From Propionibacteriaceae bacterium (GTDB lineage: Bacteria > Actinomycetota > Actinomycetes > Propionibacteriales > Propionibacteriaceae), in contig JAPUEI010000086.1 of NCBI GenBank assembly GCA_027492675.1, positions 1 to 64,000 of the forward strand: a stretch of DNA of 64,000 nt, read 5' to 3'. This document shows, piece by piece, positions 25,678 through 34,388 of the stretch. Within the stretch, counting starts at the first letter, position 1, and each line of letters begins with the position of its first letter. The notes below the pieces were generated by a model, which saw nothing but the letters and a program-made list of their open reading frames with translations, made no database searches and was not told the origin of the DNA. A program made the translations under genes and the position numbers.

Positions 25678-26969
25678 CAGCACGCCTCCAGGATCGCGAC
25701 GGCCCCTTGGCCGCCCGCTGCGCAGATCGACACCAGGCCTCGCGCGGGCCGGCCGTCGACCGTCCCACGCTGGTGCAGCAGCTTCGCGAGCGTGGGCACG
25801 ATGCGCCCGCCGGTCGCCGCGAACGGATGCCCGGCGGCCAGCGAGGAGCCGTTGACGTTGAGCTTCGACCGGTCGATCTCCCCCAGCGCGCTGTCGAGGC
25901 CGAGGCGCTCCCGGCAGTACGTCTCGTCGCCGAGCGCCTGCAGCGTCGACAGCACGGTCGCGGCGAACGCCTCGTGGATCTCGTAGTAGTCGAAGTCCTG
26001 CCACGAGAGCCCCTGCCGGGCCAGCAGCCGCGCGATCGCGTACGTCGGCGCGAGCAGCAGGTCCTCGCCGCCGAGCGTGTAGTCGGAGGCGGCCACCTCG
26101 ACGTCGACGACCCGCGCGAGGGCGGGCAGGTGGTGCTCGGTGGCGTAGTCGGCGTCCGCCAGGTACGCCACCGATGCCCCGTCGAAGAAGCCCGTGGAGT
26201 TGCCGGCCGTCATCGTCGCGCCCTCCCCGCGGCCGAAGACCGGCTTCAGCGCGCCGAGCTTCTCCAGCGTGGAGTCCGCCCGTACGCCCTGGTCCTTGGT
26301 GACGCCGAGGTACGGCGTGACCAGATCGTCGAAGAAGCCGTCCGCCCACGCCCGGGCGAGGTTCAGGTGGCTTGCGAGGGCGAGCTCGTCCTGCGCCTGC
26401 CGGGTGATGCCCCAGCGCGTGGTCGTCAGTGCCTGGTGCTCGCCCATCGACAGCCCGGTGCGGGGCTCGGTGATGCCCGGCGGGTCAGGCACGAGGTCCG
26501 CCGGCCTGATCGCCGACAGCGCCTTCAGCCGGGCCGGCAGCGTCTTGGCCGCGTTGGCCGTGATGAGCGCGCGCCGCAACCCGTCCGACACCGCCATCGG
26601 GGCGTCCGAGACGCTGTCGGCGCCGCCCGCGATGCCGTCATCGATCTGGCCGAGCCGGATCTTGTTGGCGATGTAGATCGTGGCCTCGAGGCCGGTCGCG
26701 CAAGCCTGCTGGACGTCGCACGCCGGCGTGTGCGCGTCGAGCGAGCTGCCCAGGACTGCCTCGCGGGTGAGGTTGAAGTCGCGGCTGTGCTTCAGCACGG
26801 CACCGCCGACGACCTCGCCGACTCGATGCCCGGCCAGCCCATACCGAGCGGCCAACCCGTCGATCGCCGCGGTCAGCATGTCGACGTTGGTCGCGCGGCG
26901 GTACGCGGTGTGCGCTCGCGCGAACGGGATCCTGTTGCCCCCCACGACGACGGCGGTGCGGTCGGTCAT
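25677..26969 (-). CDS. Thiolase, acetyl-CoA acyltransferase (FadA2/FadI-like)
   Basis: The 430-aa thiolase has nucleophile Cys90 (DVQQACATGLE), the catalytic His of YYEIHEAFAA, the GHPFAATG loop and the second Cys in SICAAGGQG. The length fits FadI/FadA2 forms. It should split 3-ketoacyl-CoA to acetyl-CoA plus a shortened acyl-CoA. GAAGGAGACGC precedes the ATG. It leads the minus-strand run and faces a divergent TetR gene across a 110-base region with a clear operator. Confidence 0.92.
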   Translation of the reverse strand: MTDRTAVVVGGNRIPFARAHTAYRRATNVDMLTAAIDGLAARYGLAGHRVGEVVGGAVLKHSRDFNLTREAVLGSSLDAHTPACDVQQACATGLEATIYIANKIRLGQIDDGIAGGADSVSDAPMAVSDGLRRALITANAAKTLPARLKALSAIRPADLVPDPPGITEPRTGLSMGEHQALTTTRWGITRQAQDELALASHLNLARAWADGFFDDLVTPYLGVTKDQGVRADSTLEKLGALKPVFGRGEGATMTAGNSTGFFDGASVAYLADADYATEHHLPALARVVDVEVAASDYTLGGEDLLLAPTYAIARLLARQGLSWQDFDYYEIHEAFAATVLSTLQALGDETYCRERLGLDSALGEIDRSKLNVNGSSLAAGHPFAATGGRIVPTLAKLLHQRGTVDGRPARGLVSICAAGGQGAVAILEAC

Positions 26970-27029
26970 GCGTCTCCTTCGATTGGCGCGCGTGGCCACT
27001 CGGCGCCACGACGATCCGTACCCGAAAAA

Positions 27030-27052
27030 ACCTGATACGGACAGTAGCAGGT
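27030..27052. promoter_or_regulatory. Likely TetR operator
   Basis: ACCTG-N-TAC-N5-GTA-N-CAGGT is a 23-bp dyad in which all fixed bases pair. It sits in the divergent region between the thiolase and tetR genes, overlapping TACTGT (minus strand), a candidate hexamer for the thiolase promoter. The second promoter, TACCCT at 27068-27073 for tetR, lies 15 bases away. One bound TetR dimer could therefore control both sides. Confidence 0.8.
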
Positions 27053-27079
27053 ACATCCAGTACGGGGTACCCTCGCGAT

Positions 27080-27736
27080 ATGGAACATCGAGACGGCCGC
27101 GACACCAGGTGGCAGGAACATCGCGCCGAGCGCAGGGTGGCTCTCGTCGACTCGGCCCTTCGGGCCATCCGCGCGCACGGTGCCGGCGTCACCGTCGAGG
27201 AGATCGCCGTGGCCTCCGCGACGAGCAAGACGGTCATCTACCGCTACTTCACCGACAGGAACGGGCTGTACCTGGCGGTGGCCGACAAGGTGGCGTCCAA
27301 CATCCTCACCGAAGTACGGCCGCGCTTCTCGTCGTTGCGCTCGGGCGGCGTGGAGGGCATGGTGCGTGGCCTGGCCGAGGCGTACGTCGGCCTGGTCGAC
27401 CGCGACCCCGAGATCTACCTGTTCGTCATGAACCGGCCACCCGGACTGCCCGCCGGCGCAGGCGACCCGGCCACCGGCATCGCCGACCGCATCGCCATCG
27501 AGCTGGCCGAGGCCATCGGTGAGGAGCAGCGGGACCGCGGGACGTCGGGCGGCGGAGTGCAGCCGCTGTCGTTCGGCATCGTCGGGTTCATCCGGGCCGC
27601 CACGGGTCAGTGGCTGGCCGCCGGGGCCAACGCCCACCTGCCTCGCGAAGAGCTCGTACAGCTCATCACCTCGACGTTCACCCCCGTCGTGACCGCAACC
27701 ATCGAGGGCGTGACGACCACCCTCGTGCCTGCCTGA
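27080..27736 (+). CDS. TetR-family regulator of the lipid cluster
   Basis: The 218-aa protein has an N-terminal TetR HTH (about residues 18-65: VDSALRAIRAHGAGVTVEEI, then TSKTVIYRYFTDRNGLYLAV) and an all-helical ligand domain. The start is leaderless, TACCCT at 27068-27073 plus six bases. It lies between the thiolase run and the acyl-CoA oxidase gene and next to a strong dyad. By analogy with FadR/KstR-type regulators it may respond to an acyl-CoA, but the ligand is not known. Confidence 0.88.
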   Translation: MEHRDGRDTRWQEHRAERRVALVDSALRAIRAHGAGVTVEEIAVASATSKTVIYRYFTDRNGLYLAVADKVASNILTEVRPRFSSLRSGGVEGMVRGLAEAYVGLVDRDPEIYLFVMNRPPGLPAGAGDPATGIADRIAIELAEAIGEEQRDRGTSGGGVQPLSFGIVGFIRAATGQWLAAGANAHLPREELVQLITSTFTPVVTATIEGVTTTLVPA

Positions 27737-27774
27737 ACCATCCGCCCGTCAGAGTCGACGAAGGAGAAGAACAC

Positions 27775-29724
27775 GTGACCAGCACTGCCACTTCGATGGA
27801 GTTCGACCTCGACGGCGCCCCCCTCGGCGACGCGCTCATGGAGGCCCTCGACGGGCCGTACCACGCGGCCCGGCAGGAGGCCCGCGACACCCTCACGGTC
27901 GACGAGCTGCTCCGCGACCCAGGCATGACGATGGACCAGGCCCGCGCCTGGACGCTCGCCGCGCTCTCGCACCTGGCGACCAAGGGCTACGGCAACCGAG
28001 GCTTCCCGCTGCCCGGCCGCCCGGCCGACCCAGCGGCGGTGGTCGTGGGCTTCGAGGCGTTGTCGCACGGCGACCTCTCGCTGACGATCAAGGCCGGGGT
28101 GCAGTACGGGCTGTGGGGCGGCGCCATCGAGGGGCTCGGCACCGACGAGCAGATCGCGCGCTGGATGCCCGACATCGTCACGGCGACACACCTGGGCTGC
28201 TTCGCGATGACCGAGATGGGCCACGGCTCGGATGTGCAGAACCTCGAGACGACGCTGACGTACGACGCGGAGACCGACGAGATCGTCGTACACTCGCCGA
28301 CTCCCGCGGCCACGAAGACGTACATCGGCAATGCCGCGCTGCACGGCACGTCGGCGGCGGTCTTCGGGCAGCTGTGGGTGGGCGGGGTGTGCCACGGCGT
28401 CCACTGCGTCGTCGTGCCGTTCCGCAAGAAGGTGCGGGGCAAGGGCGTGGACCTGCCCGGCTGCGAGACCGGCGACAACGGACCCAAGGGCGGTCTGCTC
28501 GGCGTCGACAACGGCACGATCCGGTTCGACGCCGTCCGGGTGCCGCGGGCGAACCTGCTCAGCCGGTACGGCGGGGTGACCGAGGACGGTTCGTACAGCT
28601 CGCCCATCGCGAACCCGAACAAGCGGTTCTTCACCATGCTCGGCACGCTCGTGCGGGGTCGGGTGTGTGTGGGCGCCGGAGCGGCCATCGCGGGGCGCCG
28701 CGCGCTGTCGATCGCCACGCGTTACGCCTTGTCGCGCCGACAGTTCCCGAACCCGGACGGCAGCGGCGAGGTCGTGCTGCTCGACTACCTGTGGCACCAG
28801 CGCAGGCTGCTGCCGGGGATCGCGAAGGCGTACGCGTTCGGGTTCGCGCACAACGACCTCATCGACCTGCTGGTGCGGTGCCGGGCCGAGGCCGTGCCCG
28901 AGGAGCTGCAGCGCTCGCTCGAGAGCAGGGCCGCGGGGTTGAAGGCGGCCGAGTCGCGGTTCGCCAACGACATCGTGCAGGTGTGCCGCGAGGCGTGCGG
29001 CGGCGCGGGCTTCATCGCCGAGAACGGGCTCACCCAGTTGCGCTCGGACGTCGACATCTTCGCGACTTTCGAGGGTGACAACACGGTGCTCATGCAGCTG
29101 GTGGCGAAGGGGCTGTTGACCGGCTACAAGGAGCAGTGGACCGGCCTGGACAGGCGCGAGACCATGACCAAGACCGCCGACATGGTGGCGCGGATGGTGC
29201 TGGAACGTACGGCCGGGCGTGGACTCGTCGATGACCTCGTCGCGACGGCTCGACGCCGCAGCAGCGAGGCCTCGGTGCTGGATCGCGGGTGGCAGCTGCT
29301 GATGTTCGAGGCGCGCGAGCGCCATGTGCTGGAGTCGCTGGCCAGGCGGTACCAGCGGGCGGCCCGCGCGCCGAAGGGGCAGCTGTTCGACGCCGTGAAC
29401 GAGGTCCAGGACCACCTGCTCACGCTGGCGCGCGCCCACACCGACCGCGTCGTGCTGGGGTCGTTCGTCGCCGGCATCGAGACGTGCACCGACCAGGCCG
29501 CCAAGAGGATGCTCAACCGGATCTGCGATCTGTACGTGCTGGACAACCTCGAGTCCGACCGCGCCTGGTTCACCGACCACAGCCTCATGACGCAGGCTCG
29601 CTCGAAGTCGCTGACGAAGACGGTCAACCACCTGTGCGCCGAGCTCCGGCCCGACGCACTCGCGCTGGTCGAGGGCCTCGGCGTCCCGGAAGAGTGGCTC
29701 GGCTCGGCGATGCTCGTGGGCTGA
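27775..29724 (+). CDS. Acyl-CoA oxidase/dehydrogenase-like flavoprotein
   Basis: This 649-aa protein matches acyl-CoA oxidase size and order. The flavin-site segment CFAMTEMGHGSDVQNLET lies at about 142-159, and the catalytic Glu is in ATFEGDNTVLMQL (about 422-434), the acyl-CoA oxidase pattern. The C-terminal ~190 residues form the extra helical domain of oxidases and their relatives. AAGGAGAAGAACAC precedes the GTG at 27775, 38 bases after tetR, so the two are probably co-transcribed. It would supply step one of a beta-oxidation round whose other steps are the divergent hydratase, reductase and thiolase. Oxygen versus an electron-transfer flavoprotein as acceptor cannot be told from sequence. 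Confidence 0.88.
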   Translation: MTSTATSMEFDLDGAPLGDALMEALDGPYHAARQEARDTLTVDELLRDPGMTMDQARAWTLAALSHLATKGYGNRGFPLPGRPADPAAVVVGFEALSHGDLSLTIKAGVQYGLWGGAIEGLGTDEQIARWMPDIVTATHLGCFAMTEMGHGSDVQNLETTLTYDAETDEIVVHSPTPAATKTYIGNAALHGTSAAVFGQLWVGGVCHGVHCVVVPFRKKVRGKGVDLPGCETGDNGPKGGLLGVDNGTIRFDAVRVPRANLLSRYGGVTEDGSYSSPIANPNKRFFTMLGTLVRGRVCVGAGAAIAGRRALSIATRYALSRRQFPNPDGSGEVVLLDYLWHQRRLLPGIAKAYAFGFAHNDLIDLLVRCRAEAVPEELQRSLESRAAGLKAAESRFANDIVQVCREACGGAGFIAENGLTQLRSDVDIFATFEGDNTVLMQLVAKGLLTGYKEQWTGLDRRETMTKTADMVARMVLERTAGRGLVDDLVATARRRSSEASVLDRGWQLLMFEARERHVLESLARRYQRAARAPKGQLFDAVNEVQDHLLTLARAHTDRVVLGSFVAGIETCTDQAAKRMLNRICDLYVLDNLESDRAWFTDHSLMTQARSKSLTKTVNHLCAELRPDALALVEGLGVPEEWLGSAMLVG

Positions 29725-29736
29725 GCGGCACACGGG

Positions 29737-29754
29737 CCCGGCGGTGCCGCCGGG
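29737..29754. terminator. GC hairpin after acyl-CoA oxidase gene
   Basis: CCCGGC-GGTGCC-GCCGGG forms a compact perfect stem 12 bases after the stop codon. No T tract follows. It is a plausible transcript end or stabiliser. Confidence 0.5.
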
Positions 29755-29768
29755 AGGCTCGACCCAGG

Positions 29769-29933
29769 TTCGGCGGGTTATGGGGCCACTCACCGGGCAT
29801 GATCACCGACCAACCCGGTTTCGGCGGGTAATGCGAGCCGTCCGCGGCGGTTCACGGGCTCATAACCTGCCGAAACCGGGTTCCCATCCGACGGGCCCTC
29901 AGCGCCTCGTCCATAACCCGCCGAAACCGGGTT
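29769..29933. repeat. Inverted repeat array H, two forward and two reverse words, 51-bp period
   Basis: TTCGGCGGGTTATG at 29769-29782 and TTCGGCGGGTAATG at 29820-29833 are 51 bp apart. The complementary CATAACCTGCCGAA starts at 29861 and CATAACCCGCCGAA at 29912, again 51 bp apart. The inner pair extends to the longer word AACCCGGTTTCGGCGGGT. It lies between the acyl-CoA oxidase stop and the MFS promoter (gap 29725-30009), which otherwise holds only the hairpin at 29737. Confidence 0.92.
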
Positions 29934-30009
29934 TCGCCCGTTCGCGCGGCGGCCCTGGCGCCACGATCCGTACCCGAAGCCCTCTTCCACCCACGGGTAC
30001 CGTCCGTAC

Positions 30010-31374
30010 ATGACCTCGCCCCCCATGAGCCGGGACCAGCGGCTGGTGCTGGCCATCGCGGTGCTGGCGTCGTTCGTGTCGTTCCTCGACGGCACGATCG
30101 TCAACGTCGCGCTGCCGGCGATCATGCGCGAGCTGGGCGGCGGGCTGACGACGCAGCAGTGGGTGGTCGACGCCTACCTGGTGACGCTCGGCGCGCTGAT
30201 CCTGGTGGCCGGGTCGCTGAGCGATGTGTACGGGCGGTTGCTGATCCTCCGGGTCGGCGTGATCGGCTTCGGCGTGGCCTCGATCGCGATCGCCGCCGCC
30301 CCGACGCCGGTGATCCTGATCGTGGCGCGCGCGGTCCAGGGCGTCGCGGGCGCGCTGCTCGTGCCCAGCTCGCTCGCGCTCATCACGTCGACGTTCCGCG
30401 GTCCCGCGCAGGCCAGGGCGATCGGCATCTGGACCGCGATGACGACCGGGGCCATGGTCGCCGGACCGCTGATCGGGGGCCTGTTCGTCGACTTCCTGTC
30501 GTGGCGGTTCGCGTTCCTCATCAACGTGCTGCCGATCGCCGCCGTGCTCGTGCTGCTCAGGGTGCTCGGCCACGAGAACGTACGTCACGCGGACGCCCGC
30601 GTGGACTGGCTGGGTGCCGTCCTGTGCACCGTGGGTCTGGGCGGCCCGGTGTACGCGCTGATCGAGCAACCCCACCTCGGCTGGGGCCACCCCGGGATCT
30701 ACCTCACCCTCGGCCTCGGCGTGCTCGCGTTCGCCGGGTTCCTGGTCCGCCAGCACCTCGCCGCGGCCCCGATGATGCCGCTGTCGCTGTTCCGGGTACG
30801 GAACTTCCTCGCGGGCAACCTCGCGACCGCCTTCATCTACGGCGCGCTCTCCCTCAACGGGTTCATCCTCAGCGTCTACCTGCAGCAGGGCGCCGGCCTT
30901 CGCGCCACGTACGCCGGCCTCGCGTTCCTGCCCTCCACGGTCATCATGATCGTCTTCAGCTCGCGCGTCGGCGCCCTGGCCGGCCGGTACGGGTCGCGGC
31001 TGTTCATGACGATCGGCCCGATCATCATGGGCGCCGGCTCGCTGTTGCTACTCACCGTGTCGAAGGACTTCAGCTATTGGTGGCAGGTCCTGCCGTACAT
31101 CCTGGTCTTCGGTGTCGGCCTGACCCTCACGGTCTCCCCGCTGACCTCGGCGATCCTCGGATCCATCGACACCGAGCGGTCCGGCATCGCGAGCGCGGTC
31201 AACAACGCCGTCTCCCGGGTCGCCGGCCTGCTGGTGATCGCGATGCTCGCGACGATCCTCGGGGGCCAGCTCGACCTCGCCGGCTTCCACCGCGGGGTCG
31301 TCGTGACCACCGTGATGATGATCGTGGGTGGCCTGGTGTCGTACGCCGGCATCCGTCGATCGGTGGATGCCTGA
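30010..31374 (+). CDS. MFS drug efflux transporter, DHA2/EmrB-QacA type
   Basis: The 454-aa protein has about 14 hydrophobic segments. Motif A-like GSLSDVYGRLLILRVG follows TM2. SFLDGTIVNVALP in TM1 is the DHA2 motif D1, and GVAGALLVPSSLALI and GPLIGG in TM5 are the antiporter-type motif. It would export drugs or other small molecules with proton antiport. The start at 30010 is leaderless (TACCGT at 29998-30003, six bases). It is followed by an ABC exporter and its regulators but with a separate promoter. Confidence 0.88.
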   Translation: MTSPPMSRDQRLVLAIAVLASFVSFLDGTIVNVALPAIMRELGGGLTTQQWVVDAYLVTLGALILVAGSLSDVYGRLLILRVGVIGFGVASIAIAAAPTPVILIVARAVQGVAGALLVPSSLALITSTFRGPAQARAIGIWTAMTTGAMVAGPLIGGLFVDFLSWRFAFLINVLPIAAVLVLLRVLGHENVRHADARVDWLGAVLCTVGLGGPVYALIEQPHLGWGHPGIYLTLGLGVLAFAGFLVRQHLAAAPMMPLSLFRVRNFLAGNLATAFIYGALSLNGFILSVYLQQGAGLRATYAGLAFLPSTVIMIVFSSRVGALAGRYGSRLFMTIGPIIMGAGSLLLLTVSKDFSYWWQVLPYILVFGVGLTLTVSPLTSAILGSIDTERSGIASAVNNAVSRVAGLLVIAMLATILGGQLDLAGFHRGVVVTTVMMIVGGLVSYAGIRRSVDA

Positions 31375-31435
31375 GGGTCGCGAACCCACCGGTACACGGC
31401 TGCCGTCGACGCGCCGCCCCGACCACGCTGGTCCC

Positions 31436-32299
31436 ATGACAGCAGACGCGGCCGTACAGGTCAGAGATCTCCACAAGCACTACGGCACTCTCCGAGCGGT
31501 GGACGGTCTCGACCTCACCATCCTGCGCGGCGAGACCTTCGCCCTCCTCGGCCCCAACGGGGCCGGCAAGTCCACCACCATCGAGATCCTCGAGGGCTAC
31601 CGGCGTCGGACGTCCGGCGTCGTGCAGGTCCTCGGCGTCGACCCCGACCACGGCGGTCTGCCCTGGAAGGCGCGACTCGGGATCGTCAGCCAGTCGACCG
31701 TCGAGTCCGACCAGGCGACCGTACGGGAGCTGCTCACGCTCACCCGCGGCCTGTACCCCGATCCTCGTGACGTCGAGGAGGTCATCAGCGCGGTCGGTCT
31801 GGAGAAGAAGGCCGACACCCGGTGCAACCGGCTCTCGGGAGGCCAGCGCCGCCGCGTCGACGTCGCGATGGGCGTCATCGGCCGCCCGGAGCTGCTGTTC
31901 CTCGACGAGCCGACGACCGGGTTCGATCCCGAGGCCCGCCGCGAGTTCTGGGACCTCATCCGCTCGCTCAAGGACGACGGCACGACGATCATCCTCACGA
32001 CGCACTACCTCGATGAGGCGGCCGAGCTGGCCGACCGCGTAGGCATCATCACCGGCGGCCGCCTGGTCGACGTGGGCGCGGTCGACGAGATCGGCGGCGC
32101 CGAGGCCCGGCGACCCGTCGTCCGCTGGCGCACAGAGGACGGCGACCGACGTACGACGGTGACCGACACCCCTGCCTCCGTGGTCGCCGAGCTCTCGGCC
32201 CAGGCCGGCGGGGAGCCCCGTGACCTCGAGGTCATCCGGCCGAGCCTCGAAGACATCTACCTGACCATGATCGACGCCACCTCGAAGGACGCAGCATGA
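31436..32299 (+). CDS. ABC-2 type exporter ATPase
   Basis: This 287-aa ATPase has Walker A GPNGAGKSTT (about 40-49), the Q loop in IVSQST, signature LSGGQRRRVD, Walker B LLFLDEPTTGFD and the switch His in TTHYLDEA. The C-terminal extension (about 225-287) is of the DrrA/daunorubicin-exporter type. It pairs with the permease whose ATG overlaps its TGA by four bases. The substrate is unknown. Confidence 0.92.
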   Translation: MTADAAVQVRDLHKHYGTLRAVDGLDLTILRGETFALLGPNGAGKSTTIEILEGYRRRTSGVVQVLGVDPDHGGLPWKARLGIVSQSTVESDQATVRELLTLTRGLYPDPRDVEEVISAVGLEKKADTRCNRLSGGQRRRVDVAMGVIGRPELLFLDEPTTGFDPEARREFWDLIRSLKDDGTTIILTTHYLDEAAELADRVGIITGGRLVDVGAVDEIGGAEARRPVVRWRTEDGDRRTTVTDTPASVVAELSAQAGGEPRDLEVIRPSLEDIYLTMIDATSKDAA

Positions 32300-33171
32300 C
32301 CGCCGCACTGACCACCGCCGCACCTGTCCGCAGCACCCGCAGGCCGACACCCAGCCCCGGCGGTGTCGTCGGCCGTTGCCTGCGCCAGATCCGCTTCGAG
32401 ATCACCACGTACGCCCGGTCGATGGACACGCTCGTGTTCACCTTCGGGTTCCCGATCATCATGCTGGCGATCTTCACCTCGGCCTTCGCATCGCAGGGCA
32501 CGATCCCCAACCCCGACGGCGTCGGAGCCGGGCTCAGCGTCGGCGCGTACTACCTGCCTGGGATGGTCGCCGCCGGCATCCTGCTGTCCGGCGTCCAGAA
32601 CCTGGCCATCGACATCGCCCACGAGAAGAGCGACGGCCGGCTCAAGCGCTGGGGCGGTACGCCGATGTCGCCGCTGGTCTACTTCATCGGCAAGATCGGT
32701 CAGGTCATCGTGACCGCCGTGACGCAGACGGCTCTGCTGCTGATCGTGGCGCGCTTCGGCCTCGGCATCTCGCTGCCGTCGACCGCCGAGGCCTGGCGCA
32801 CGTTCGCGTGGGTCTGGCTGCTCGGCCTGACCACCAGCTGCCTGCTCGGAATCGCGCTCTCGGCCCTGCCGCGCAGCGGCCGTACAGCCTCCGCGGTCGT
32901 GCTGCCGATCACGCTCGTGCTGCAGTTCATCTCGGGCGTCTACCTGCAGTTCAACGGGCTCCCCACGTGGATGCAGAACATCGCCTCGGTCTTCCCGCTC
33001 AAGTGGATGGCCCAGGGCATGCGGGCGGCGTTCCTGCCCGACGGTTTCAGCCAGCTCGAGGTCGGGCAGGCATGGCACCTCAGTCAGGTCGGCGTGGCGC
33101 TGGTCGTCTGGCTCGTGGTGGGTCTCGTCGTCACCCGGCTCACGTTCCGCTGGATCCGCCGCGATGCGTGA
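32296..33171 (+). CDS. ABC-2 type exporter permease
   Basis: The 291-residue protein has six predicted membrane segments (for example TLVFTFGFPIIMLAIFTSAF, LLLIVARFGLGISL, and AVVLPITLVLQFISGVYL). A short cytoplasmic N terminus and the conserved amphipathic SDGRLKRWGGTPMSP loop after TM2 are typical of DrrB-like permeases. It is coupled to the ATPase by an ATGA overlap. A histidine kinase and response regulator follow, as in many self-sensing export systems. Confidence 0.9.
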   Translation: MTAALTTAAPVRSTRRPTPSPGGVVGRCLRQIRFEITTYARSMDTLVFTFGFPIIMLAIFTSAFASQGTIPNPDGVGAGLSVGAYYLPGMVAAGILLSGVQNLAIDIAHEKSDGRLKRWGGTPMSPLVYFIGKIGQVIVTAVTQTALLLIVARFGLGISLPSTAEAWRTFAWVWLLGLTTSCLLGIALSALPRSGRTASAVVLPITLVLQFISGVYLQFNGLPTWMQNIASVFPLKWMAQGMRAAFLPDGFSQLEVGQAWHLSQVGVALVVWLVVGLVVTRLTFRWIRRDA

Positions 33172-33190
33172 GCGTCCGCGCGGCGACCGT

Positions 33191-33216
33191 CCTCGCCCAC
33201 ACATCAGTGGGCGAGG
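33191..33216. promoter_or_regulatory. Hairpin covering the ribosome site of the histidine kinase gene
   Basis: CCTCGCCCAC (33191-33200) and GTGGGCGAGG (33207-33216) are a perfect 10-bp inverted repeat with a 6-base loop. The right arm ends in GAGG, eight bases before the kinase ATG, so the fold would hide the ribosome site. It could also serve as an operator or a partial terminator between exporter and sensor genes. Confidence 0.7.
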
Positions 33217-33224
33217 ATAGGGCC

Positions 33225-34388
33225 ATGTCGACCACTCGACGGATCCCCTGGGGATGGGACGCGGCCGTTGCCGGGTCGTGCCTCGTGGTCGCGAGCATCG
33301 TCGGCTTCAGCGAGCCCCATGAGCCCGACTCGTGGGCAACGATCGCCTGCATCGCCTGCCTGCTGCTGTCGTACGTCCTCGCGGCGCGGCCCGCGTTGTC
33401 CCACGGCTCTCACATGGGGCTCGCCTGGTGGGCCGCCACGTTGCTGATCGCAGCCACCGTGCTCGCCACCTGGTTCACCCCGGTGGCCGCGACCTTGCAG
33501 GCGATCGTGTACCCCTTGCTGTGGAGCGTGTCGTTGACGACCCGCTCGGCGATCACGCGGTCGGCGATCCTGGCCGTGGGCATCGCGGTCGCGACCGGGA
33601 CGCGTACGGGATCGGTGCCAGCGGCCTTCCTGGCCGCCGCTCTGACCCTCGCCTTCACCATCGCCCTCGGCCTGTGGATCACCGGGATCGCCCGGTACGG
33701 CACCGAGCGCGACCGCCTGCTCACCGAGTTGCGTGCAGCCCAGGACGAGGTGGCGTCGCTGGAGCGGCAGGCGGGCATCACCGAGGAGCGCGCGCGAGTC
33801 GCCCGCGAGATCCACGACACGATCGCGCAATCGCTCACCGGCCTGGTGATGACGGCCCAGCGGGCCAGGACCGTCGCCGTGCGGGATCCGGAGTCGCTCG
33901 AGCCGACCCTGGGGCTCATCGAGAGCCTCGCGACCGAGGCGCTGGCCGAGGCCAGGTCGCTCGTCGCCGCGTACACACCGGTCTCCGTCTCCGGCGGCCT
34001 GTCGGCGGCGCTCACCTCGCTCGGCGACAGGTTCACCCAGGAGACGGGTGTCGTCGTCACCGTGGGCGGCGAGGCGACCATCGCCGACCGCGAGGCGGAG
34101 GTCGTGCTGCTCCGCTGCGCCCAGGAGGCGCTGGCCAACGTGCGCAAGCACGCGCACGCCAAGAACGTGACGATCGGCGTCCGCGACACCGATCAGGGAC
34201 CGGAGCTGACCGTGACCGACGACGGGGTGGGGATCGACGACCAGGCGAGCGGGGGGTACGGGCTCGCGGGCATGGCCGAACGCGTACGGATCGCCGGTGG
34301 CACGCTCCACGTCGGCCCGGTGGCGGCGGGCGGCACCGTCGTCCAGGTCGTCCTGCCTGGTCGCAGCGCGAACGAGGTGGTCGCATGA
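33225..34388 (+). CDS. Sensor histidine kinase, NarL-system type
   Basis: This 387-aa membrane kinase has five or so N-terminal membrane helices (about residues 12-150), then a coiled coil (RDRLLTELRAAQDEVASLER). HisKA_3 follows with His197 in AREIHDTIAQSL, and an ATPase domain with the N box QEALANVRKHA and DDGVGID. There is almost no extracellular region, so it may sense within the membrane, as intramembrane kinases tied to drug exporters do. The next gene's ATG overlaps its stop. Confidence 0.9.
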   Translation: MSTTRRIPWGWDAAVAGSCLVVASIVGFSEPHEPDSWATIACIACLLLSYVLAARPALSHGSHMGLAWWAATLLIAATVLATWFTPVAATLQAIVYPLLWSVSLTTRSAITRSAILAVGIAVATGTRTGSVPAAFLAAALTLAFTIALGLWITGIARYGTERDRLLTELRAAQDEVASLERQAGITEERARVAREIHDTIAQSLTGLVMTAQRARTVAVRDPESLEPTLGLIESLATEALAEARSLVAAYTPVSVSGGLSAALTSLGDRFTQETGVVVTVGGEATIADREAEVVLLRCAQEALANVRKHAHAKNVTIGVRDTDQGPELTVTDDGVGIDDQASGGYGLAGMAERVRIAGGTLHVGPVAAGGTVVQVVLPGRSANEVVA

